The notes under the pieces were generated by a model. The model was not told the origin of the DNA, did not search any database, and saw nothing but the letters and a program-made list of their open reading frames with translations. DNA of 48,284 bases from Sphingomonadales bacterium Ga0077531 (GTDB taxonomy: Bacteria > Pseudomonadota > Alphaproteobacteria > Sphingomonadales > Sphingomonadaceae). The DNA lies in NCBI GenBank assembly GCA_001464915.1, contig LNED01000032.1:1-48284 (forward strand), read 5' to 3'. The position numbers and the translations under genes are program-made. Shown piece by piece: positions 43,217-48,284 of the stretch (the stretch's first letter is position 1; the number at the start of each line of letters is the position of its first letter).

Positions 43217-43581
43217 TGGCGATTGTGGGGCTGGATCATGTTCAGCTCGCCATTCCAGCAGGGGGTGAGGATCAGGCCAGCGCCTTTTATGCTGGGCTGT
43301 TGGAAATGGTCGAAGTGCCCAAACCTGCGACGCTTTCGGCCAGTGGGTGCTGGTTTGTTGGAGGCACCGTAAGCCTCCATCTCGGCGTTGATCTGGCATT
43401 TCGTCCGGCGACCAAGGCGCATCCAGCGCTAATCGTCGATGACCTTGCGGGCCTGCGCGAACGGCTAGCAGCAGCGGGCTGCGTGATCCGCGACGACAAG
43501 CCGATTGAAGGCTATGCGCGCTTCTTCACCGAAGACCCCTTTGGCAACCGTATCGAGTTGATGGAGCGGGTCGCAGGCTGA
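43216..43581 (+). CDS. VOC-superfamily (glyoxalase-like) protein
   Basis: This 121-residue beta-alpha-beta-beta-beta protein opens with GLDHVQLAIPAGGEDQASAFYAGLL in pieces (about 5-29), matching the VOC fold. Family metal ligands could include His7, a Glu near 106 (FTEDPFGNRIELME, about 100-113) and a His near 55. Possible roles are glyoxalase, dioxygenase or resistance protein; none can be chosen. The GTG at 43216 overlaps the rsh stop (TAGTG), so the two are coupled. Confidence 0.87.
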   Translation: MAIVGLDHVQLAIPAGGEDQASAFYAGLLEMVEVPKPATLSASGCWFVGGTVSLHLGVDLAFRPATKAHPALIVDDLAGLRERLAAAGCVIRDDKPIEGYARFFTEDPFGNRIELMERVAG

Positions 43582-43678
43582 TCCGCGTCCTTCTTCCGGC
43601 TCGCGCGAACGGATTTAGGGCCGATCCAGCGCGGCCCAGACCCCGCTTAGACCCCCTCTAGCTAGGTGCTGCTCCCGT

Positions 43679-43694
43679 GTTTCACGTGAAACAT
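43679..43694. promoter_or_regulatory. parS: Perfect parS site (ParB binding)
   Basis: TGTTTCACGTGAAACA is the consensus 16-bp palindrome for chromosomal ParB, with no mismatch. It lies between the VOC gene and the end of the cyclophilin-like gene, in non-coding DNA. ParB loads here and spreads with CTP to build the partition complex that segregates the origin. Such sites cluster near the replication origin. Confidence 0.88.
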
Positions 43695-43706
43695 CGCCAA
43701 TCGGGC

Positions 43707-44780
43707 TTAGCCCGCCACCCGCCGCACCGGCACGCGGATGTTGCAGATGTCTGCGCCGCCAGCGGGCACGATGAAGAACGGATCGCGGCGGTTGGCGATG
43801 GCTTCGGCGTAGGTCGCGAAGGTGGCGCTTTCGGTCGAGAGGTATTCGAAGGCCGGTTGCTCTGCGGGAGCCAGATCGCTCGCCACCCGCACCGACAGGA
43901 TCGGCGTGCGCTTGGCGCTTTCCTCGGCGGTGTAGAACCCCAGCGCACCCAATCCGCGCGGCAGCGAGGAGAGGTGCTGCATCCCCTCGATCACCCGCCC
44001 GACCAGCGCGATGTTGCGATCAAGGTGGCGCGGTGCATGACCGATCACGGTATAAAGCTCCGCGCCAGAGCCGGTGTCGGGGGAATAGTTCCGCCCTACG
44101 CCGACCATGCCGTAGCAGTGGGTGGGCCAGATACTTGAGTCGAAGTCATCCCCAGCTTGAGCGACTGGCCAACCGCTACTGAAGGTGGCGCGATGAGCAT
44201 AAGGGTCGAGCGAGGTTATTCGGCCCATACTCTCAGTCGATTGAAGCGCGGCTTCTGCGTAAAGTGATCGAGCCTTGGAGGTCACCTCGTCATCATCGTT
44301 GCTGTCGCTTATGCTGACACCAGATCTCTTGATCATAGCGATGGCCGCTTGGCGGTTTGTTGCGACATACTCCGCCTCCCCCATCACCTTCAGACCCTTG
44401 GGCAAGGGCTTGGGCTTCCCCGTCGCTTCCGGGTTGTCGTAATTGGGATCGCCCCACTGGGTGACGTAATTGTCCTGCACCCGGTTGACCGAAATCCCGT
44501 CATACCACTTGGCGCGCGCGAACAGGCGGATGTTGTGGACCCAGCCTTGCGAAAACGGCGCGGGCATCAGCTGGATCACCACCTGCCGCGGCTTGCCCTC
44601 GGCATCCGGCCCGAGGGTCATCACCAGCAGATCCTCCGCCGGAATAGCCACCCAATCGGCCTTGGGCGCAGCCGCGACGATCTCGGACGGCGCTAGGGCA
44701 ACTGGCTTAGCCGTATCTTGTGCGGCAAGGGGCAACGAAAGGGCGAGCGCAGCCGAAGCCGCCAGCAGCATGGTTCTCAT
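43707..44780 (-). CDS. Exported peptidyl-prolyl isomerase (cyclophilin-type)
   Basis: This product of about 357 residues has a signal peptide (1-20, ending LPLAAQ) and a cyclophilin-like domain from about 55 to 285. Pieces of the fold are visible: VIQLMPAPFSQGWVHNIRLFARAKWYDGISVNRVQDNYVTQWGDPN in short blocks (about 68-113), THCYGMVGVGRNYSPDTGSGAELYTVIGHAPRHLDRNIALVGRVIEGMQHLSS in blocks (about 222-274). An insertion near 130-210 interrupts the usual domain. The C-terminal 75 residues are extra. The start is ATG 44780; the open frame continues upstream through the tRNA and cannot be coding there. Confidence 0.85.
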   Translation of the reverse strand: MRTMLLAASAALALSLPLAAQDTAKPVALAPSEIVAAAPKADWVAIPAEDLLVMTLGPDAEGKPRQVVIQLMPAPFSQGWVHNIRLFARAKWYDGISVNRVQDNYVTQWGDPNYDNPEATGKPKPLPKGLKVMGEAEYVATNRQAAIAMIKRSGVSISDSNDDDEVTSKARSLYAEAALQSTESMGRITSLDPYAHRATFSSGWPVAQAGDDFDSSIWPTHCYGMVGVGRNYSPDTGSGAELYTVIGHAPRHLDRNIALVGRVIEGMQHLSSLPRGLGALGFYTAEESAKRTPILSVRVASDLAPAEQPAFEYLSTESATFATYAEAIANRRDPFFIVPAGGADICNIRVPVRRVAG

Positions 44781-44861
44781 GCCCACATTGGTGCCACCGC
44801 GCGCCTTGCGAAGCAATCCATTCGCGGCTAGTGCGCCCGCTTCTTGCTCTAGCGAGCAAAC

Positions 44862-44949
44862 GGAGCGGTGGCCGAGTGGTCGAAGGCGCACGCCTGGAAA
44901 GTGTGTATACGTCACAAGCGTATCGTGGGTTCGAATCCCACCCGCTCCG
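44862..44949 (+). tRNA. tRNA-Ser(GGA)
   Basis: The acceptor GGAGCGG (44862-44868) pairs with CCGCTCC (44942-44948), with a discriminator G. The D arm has GTGGCCGAGTGG; the anticodon arm is CACGC-CTGGAAA-GTGTG with anticodon GGA, reading serine UCC/UCU. A long variable arm, as expected for tRNA-Ser, and the T arm GTGGG-TTCGAAT-CCCAC complete it. CCA is not encoded. It borders a recombinase-carrying element. Confidence 0.96.
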
Positions 44950-45323
44950 TTTATAGGGACCTGCCGCAAACCCGCGGAACAGGGCGGTTTGCGTAGTCCA
45001 AACCGTAACGGTCGCATCCTTCTGCGCGTTTCTTCAGCGATATCAGGTGGCATTTGCGCGGCCCGTCTCTTGCCGACCCTGCATCGGTTCGGTTTGCCTG
45101 TTAAACAGGGAAGAACAGGGAAAAATGTGCATTTGAAGGCCAAAACAGAGTGTTTCGAGCCGTTCCCACGATGTACGATCTGTGAAAGTCACGCCTTTTC
45201 AGTATTCTGTGCAGCGCAAAAGGGGTTTTCCTGTTAATCGCCCGAACAGGGCATTTAAACCCCCATAACAGGGACGTTAATCGACCATATCAGGGTGTTT
45301 GTTCGGCATAACAGGTGATTTCG
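44950..45323. other. Non-coding junction between tRNA-Ser and the recombinase gene
   Basis: About 374 bp without a supported gene. The whole stretch is scattered with AACAGGG: 44978, 45105, 45115, 45245, 45267, with variants at 45289 and 45310. CCTGTT-A-AACAGG (45097-45109) is a near-perfect palindrome. This is where an attachment site and recombinase binding sites would be expected. Confidence 0.7.
45230..45316. repeat. Four ~22-bp tandem units ending in AACAGGG
   Basis: Units at 45230-45251, 45252-45273, 45274-45295 and 45296-45316 (last one 21 bp) share a TTAA-like block near the front and CATAACAGGG-like ends, at a regular period of 22, 22 and 21. They are degenerate with no spacers, unlike CRISPR. 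They lie seven bases past the recombinase stop codon, toward the tRNA. Confidence 0.65.
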
Positions 45324-46904
45324 CTATTGCCGGAATCGCAGCAAATCGCGCTGCCGCGACCAGCTCGGCGGCAGATCGATGGAATTTAGTGTTTCCAGGT
45401 TGAGATGCTGCGGCTGACGCCTATCGAGGATTGCTTGCTGGATGTCGGGCGCCAGGAATGCGAGCCGCAAGATGCTGCGATCATAGGGCGAGGGTGGTGC
45501 AGCTCCCATCGTTGGCAGCCCGCGTTCAGTGCTGAGCATCGCATGCGCTTTACGCAGTGCAGCAATCAGAACCTGATCGGCCTGCGGCGGTCGGACCTGT
45601 GCCGGGACCACCAGACGACGACCACCGCGTGCTGGGAAGATGATGGGTAGGAGGATTACTATACTGTCAGGCGTGCGATCAAGAATGAGTTCGTTGTCAG
45701 CAAGCCGGGTTACGATGTTGGCACAGTGTGCGGTGTCGAGCGTGAGCTGCAGTCCGCGATCACTAAGGTGGGCCGACCGAACGACTCCAAATGGATCATC
45801 CACCCGCAAGTACCAGCGCCTGATTGCCTCGGCGATGATCCACTCGATCTCGGTCGCCGACAGCCGCTGAACGATATCTGGATTGGCAGCTCGCAACCCC
45901 TGCTGCAGTGAAGCAGAGACGTAGTAGCGATAGGCTCGGCCCGACTTGCCGCGCGAGGCGGCGGGGCTCATCGGCTCGCCCGCGGCATCAAACAACTTCC
46001 CCGTCAGTGGAGCCTTTTGACTACGTTGCGCGGCGTTCGAGCCGTGACGACGGACCTGTGCATCAAGACGTGCCTGCACCCGTGCGAACAGGTCAGGCTC
46101 TACGATCCCATCGTGCGCGCCTTCGAACACTTGATCCTTGTGCACGATCTTGCCCAGATAGATCTGGTTGCGCAGCAGGTGGAACAGCGCCCCGCGGCTG
46201 AACGCTTGCCCGCCTGAGGTGCGACCAGTCGAGAAAGTGCGCAGCTTGGAAATAGCGCCTTGCTCGGCAAGCTCGCGCTGAAGCGCATGAACCGAGCCGA
46301 TCTCAAGATAGCGGTTGAAGATGTGCCGCACAGTGACGGCTTCGGCCTCGTTGACCAGAAGCGTCCGGGTCCCGGCGGCGGGGAGATCATAACCCAGAGG
46401 CAGGTTGCCGCCCATCCACATGCCTTTTGCCTTGGAAGCGGCGATCTTGTCGCGGATCCGCTCGCCCGTGACCTCGCGTTCGAACTGCGCGAAGGACAGC
46501 AACACGTTGAGCATCAACCGGCCCATGGAATCCGTGGTGTTGAACGACTGGGTGACCGAAACGAAGCTGGTGCCAGCCTTGTCGAAGGTTTCGATGATGC
46601 GCGAGAAATCGGTGAGCGAGCGGGTCAGCCGGTCGATCTTGTAAACGACGACCACATCAATGCGGCCCGCCGCGATATCGGCCAGCAGTGCCTTCAGGCC
46701 GGGCCGCTCCATTGTGCCGCCGGAATATCCGCCGTCGTCATATAGCGCAGGCAGAATCGTCCAGCCTTCGCTGGCCTGACTGGTGATGTACGCCTCGCCC
46801 GCAGCGCGCTGGGCGTCGAGGCTGTTGAACGCCTGATCGAGGCCTTCGTCCGACGATTTGCGCGTGTAGATAGCGCAGCGGATGATCTTGGCGCCCTTGG
46901 TCAT
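45324..46904 (-). CDS. Large serine recombinase
   Basis: The 526-residue product has a resolvase catalytic domain (about 5-155) with YTRKSSDEG (catalytic Ser17), DDGGYSGGTMERPGL (about 56-70) and VVYKIDRLTRSL (about 86-97), then the recombinase domain (about 165-290: LLRNQIYLGKIVHKD). The zinc ribbon expected next (about 315-345) is recognisable as LTGKLFDAAGEPMSP followed by GRAYRYYVS, but its cysteines are gone. It should integrate or excise the element. Its ATG overlaps the DUF2924 stop as ATGA. It reads toward the tRNA. Confidence 0.94.
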   Translation of the reverse strand: MTKGAKIIRCAIYTRKSSDEGLDQAFNSLDAQRAAGEAYITSQASEGWTILPALYDDGGYSGGTMERPGLKALLADIAAGRIDVVVVYKIDRLTRSLTDFSRIIETFDKAGTSFVSVTQSFNTTDSMGRLMLNVLLSFAQFEREVTGERIRDKIAASKAKGMWMGGNLPLGYDLPAAGTRTLLVNEAEAVTVRHIFNRYLEIGSVHALQRELAEQGAISKLRTFSTGRTSGGQAFSRGALFHLLRNQIYLGKIVHKDQVFEGAHDGIVEPDLFARVQARLDAQVRRHGSNAAQRSQKAPLTGKLFDAAGEPMSPAASRGKSGRAYRYYVSASLQQGLRAANPDIVQRLSATEIEWIIAEAIRRWYLRVDDPFGVVRSAHLSDRGLQLTLDTAHCANIVTRLADNELILDRTPDSIVILLPIIFPARGGRRLVVPAQVRPPQADQVLIAALRKAHAMLSTERGLPTMGAAPPSPYDRSILRLAFLAPDIQQAILDRRQPQHLNLETLNSIDLPPSWSRQRDLLRFRQ

Positions 46905-47308
46905 GCGGCATCTCGCAGGCCGAAGAACCGAGGCCCGTTCCAGCGCGTGCCCGCAATCGCTGTGGCCGCTGCCGAGAGGCTGGCGAACACTTGGTCGTCC
47001 CAGCGGAACCCCTTCTCCTCCACCACCACCGTGACCTCGCGGCCCTTCCAGTTGCGGGTCAGGCGCGCGCCGACACCGAGATGCTTGCCTTCGGCTTGCA
47101 CCGGACCCGATCTTGCCAATGCCTTGCGGGTCTCGGCATCCAGCCCGCCCATCACCTGTGCCTGCACCCGAAACGCCAGCAGCTGGCGCAGGATCGGGGT
47201 AGACCGCAGCGGTGGAGGGGCGCCGTAGCGCTCCCTCCAGACACTGCGCAGGCCTTCGAGATCTAGGGTTGCGATCTCGGCAATGAGCTGCTCGACCTCT
47301 ACAATCAT
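46901..47308 (-). CDS. DUF2924 protein coupled to the recombinase
   Basis: This protein of about 135 residues matches the DUF2924 pattern as I know it: LDLEGLRSVWRERYG (about 14-28), then RVQAQVMGG, LGVGARLTRNWKGREVTVVV (about 76-95) and the closing GFRWDDQVFASLSAAATAIAGTRWNGPRFFGL in blocks. The C-terminal half resembles a small DNA-binding fold. The family is found beside serine recombinases in alphaproteobacterial elements; function unknown. It overlaps both neighbours by ATGA. Confidence 0.9.
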   Translation of the reverse strand: MIVEVEQLIAEIATLDLEGLRSVWRERYGAPPPLRSTPILRQLLAFRVQAQVMGGLDAETRKALARSGPVQAEGKHLGVGARLTRNWKGREVTVVVEEKGFRWDDQVFASLSAAATAIAGTRWNGPRFFGLRDAA

Positions 47309-47556
47309 TGAGCGACCTCGATCTTGTAGCGGCGCGTGCCATCGGTCTTGTCCGAGGTGATCGTATGGCCGCGCTTCTTGATCGCGCCCGCGAGCGCACC
47401 GCGCACCGAATGCTGCTGCCACCCGGTGGCCTTGGTCATCTCGGCAATGGTGGCGCCGTTCTTGCGCGTCAGCAGCTTCTCGAGCGTTTCGAGCTTGCTC
47501 GCCGGCTTTGTGGCATTCGCGGCGTTGGGGCTGGTTGCAGTGTTAATAGCAGTCAT
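47305..47556 (-). CDS. DUF3489 small protein (winged-helix-like)
   Basis: The 83-residue product has a Thr/Asn/Ala-rich N-terminus (1-20) and a DUF3489 domain (about 20-83): SKLETLEKLLTRKNGATIAEM and GWQQHSVRGALAGAIKKRGH in blocks, then DGTRRYKIEV. The layout (helix, turn, recognition helix, wing) suggests DNA binding. It overlaps the DUF2924 gene by ATGA and heads a three-gene coupled operon with it and the recombinase. The frame upstream to 47673 lies in the divergent promoter region and was trimmed. Confidence 0.88.
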   Translation of the reverse strand: MTAINTATSPNAANATKPASKLETLEKLLTRKNGATIAEMTKATGWQQHSVRGALAGAIKKRGHTITSDKTDGTRRYKIEVAQ

Positions 47557-47598
47557 GTTCGTCTCCGGTTTGCATGGCGGGGCGAGAATGGCCGCCGC

Positions 47599-47617
47599 TA
47601 CCGGGACAAGCCCGGTA
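47599..47617. promoter_or_regulatory. Hairpin in the divergent promoter region
   Basis: TACCGGG (47599-47605) pairs perfectly with CCCGGTA (47611-47617) over five bases. It lies between the divergent DUF3489 and methyltransferase genes, 43 bp upstream of the DUF3489 start. It could be an operator or a leader hairpin. Confidence 0.4.
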
Positions 47618-47736
47618 GGCCGGGCGCAGGGACAGCAATGCTTGCCGTGCCGCCGTAGTCCAGTCGTTTCCACAGCTGTGTATAAAATCCTGCGTTGTTG
47701 CTTTTGAAAGAGGGGCTTGCGTGATATGTTCCACTT

Positions 47737-48284
47737 ATGTCCAACCCTCCCTCCAAGGTGGGACTACCCGCTGAGCGGACGCTCGCGGTGGTCTACAAGG
47801 CCCCCGGCGATCTGACCCCTGATCCGCGCAATGCACGCACCCACTCCAAGAAGCAGGTGACGCAGATCGTTCAGTCGATCTCTGCGTTCGGGTTCACGAA
47901 CCCGATCCTGGCTGACCCCGAGGGCAACCTCATCGCCGGCCATGGCCGATTGCGAGCGGCGAAGGATATGGGGCTCGACAAGGTTCCGGTGATCACGCTC
48001 GACGGTCTGACCGAGCCCCAGAAGCGCGCACTGCGGCTTGCGGATAACAAGATCGCGCTCAATGCGGGCTGGGACACCGAGATCCTCAAGCTCGAGCTGG
48101 CTGACCTCTCAATGCCGGACATCGACATCGACCTTGGCCTGACCGGGTTCAGCCCCGGCGAGATCGATGTGGTGCTGTCAGAGAGCGAGGATCCGGACGA
48201 TGAGGTCATCCCGCCCGTGCCGGAGAGCCCGCGGGTGAAGCCCGGCGACATCTGGCAGCTGGGCGAGCACCGCATCGGCTGCGG
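47737..48284 (+). CDS. ParB-domain DNA methyltransferase, partial
   Basis: The first 182 residues are seen; the gene runs off the window. Residues 20-120 are a ParB/sulfiredoxin-like domain: LTPDPRNARTHS, IVQSISAFGFTNPILAD and IAGHGRLRAAKDMGLDKVPV in blocks. About 165-182 starts the methyltransferase domain with PGDIWQLGEHRIGCG, which in homologues leads into the SAM and catalytic motifs of an N6-adenine or N4-cytosine enzyme. Such proteins are common in phages and integrative elements. It diverges from the recombinase operon. No ribosome binding site is clear; the ATG at 47737 is the best start. Confidence 0.9.
   Translation, partial: MSNPPSKVGLPAERTLAVVYKAPGDLTPDPRNARTHSKKQVTQIVQSISAFGFTNPILADPEGNLIAGHGRLRAAKDMGLDKVPVITLDGLTEPQKRALRLADNKIALNAGWDTEILKLELADLSMPDIDIDLGLTGFSPGEIDVVLSESEDPDDEVIPPVPESPRVKPGDIWQLGEHRIGC

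Larger units (their letters stand above)
44950..48284. mobile_element. Left edge of a tRNA-Ser-associated integrated element
   Basis: A tRNA gene at one edge, AACAGGG repeats, a large serine recombinase, two small coupled genes and a ParB/methyltransferase gene together indicate an integrated element entering from the tRNA side. The right edge is outside the window, so I cannot see the second attachment site or a direct repeat. Element type (phage, integrative element) is undecided. Confidence 0.6.

Noticed and set aside
43600..43700. Replication origin near parS
   Set aside because: I found no DnaA-box cluster or AT-rich unwinding region, and no dnaA, parA or parB gene. The parS site alone only suggests the origin's neighbourhood.
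44781..45143. Upstream extension of the cyclophilin-like frame
   Set aside because: It runs through the tRNA-Ser gene on the opposite strand; the signal peptide at 44780 marks the true start.
45230..45316. Possible CRISPR array
   Set aside because: Units are about 22 bp, degenerate and directly abutting, with no unique spacers and no cas genes nearby.

Overview
The window is 48 kb of GC-rich, densely packed bacterial chromosome. The gene families point to an aerobic alphaproteobacterium of the Sphingomonadales, most likely Erythrobacteraceae. Evidence includes the order hisB-yciI-hisH-hisA-hisF-hisE-hinT, the ybgC-tolQRAB-pal operon, an alphaproteobacterial SspB, several acyl-CoA dehydrogenases, and interspersed palindromes of a kind I associate with sphingomonads. 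This placement is inference from gene content; there is no rRNA to confirm it.

Layout. 0-10.2 kb: a cold-shock protein and mostly single-gene housekeeping units (photolyase-like flavoprotein, fasciclin and COG3650-like lipoproteins, GFA enzyme, S41 peptidase, PEBP, SWIB, DoxX/cupin pair, M19 dipeptidase). 10.2-20 kb: dapD, then a lipid/acyl-CoA catabolic region with an APH-type kinase, a zinc alcohol dehydrogenase, an ACAD11-type dehydrogenase and a GPH transporter on the minus strand. Two further acyl-CoA dehydrogenases and a short-chain dehydrogenase lie on the plus strand. The kinase and ACAD11-type dehydrogenase look like the two halves of mammalian ACAD10/ACAD11, which suggests breakdown of 4-hydroxy acids. 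20.7-24.8 kb: a 1299-residue autotransporter preceded by two FNR/FixK-like boxes. 24.8-30.5 kb: gmk, a hypothetical gene and sspB on the minus strand; the histidine operon plus hinT on the plus strand. 30.5-35 kb: the Tol-Pal operon. 35-41 kb: J-domain protein, unusual SDR, DASS transporter, infC with a probable AUA start, a membrane protein overlapping pdeM, and hemF. 41-44.8 kb: the bifunctional (p)ppGpp enzyme, a VOC protein, a perfect chromosomal parS site and a secreted cyclophilin-like protein.

44.9-48.3 kb: a tRNA-Ser(GGA) gene followed by what looks like the edge of an integrated element. It has a region rich in AACAGGG motifs with four ~22-bp tandem units, then a tightly coupled DUF3489-DUF2924-large serine recombinase operon. 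Diverging from that operon is the start of a ParB-domain/DNA methyltransferase gene that runs off the window.

Several gene pairs are translationally coupled through ATGA, GTGA, TAATG, TAGTG or TGATG overlaps, and these settled many start choices. Family calls rest on motifs and remembered family features; no database search was run.
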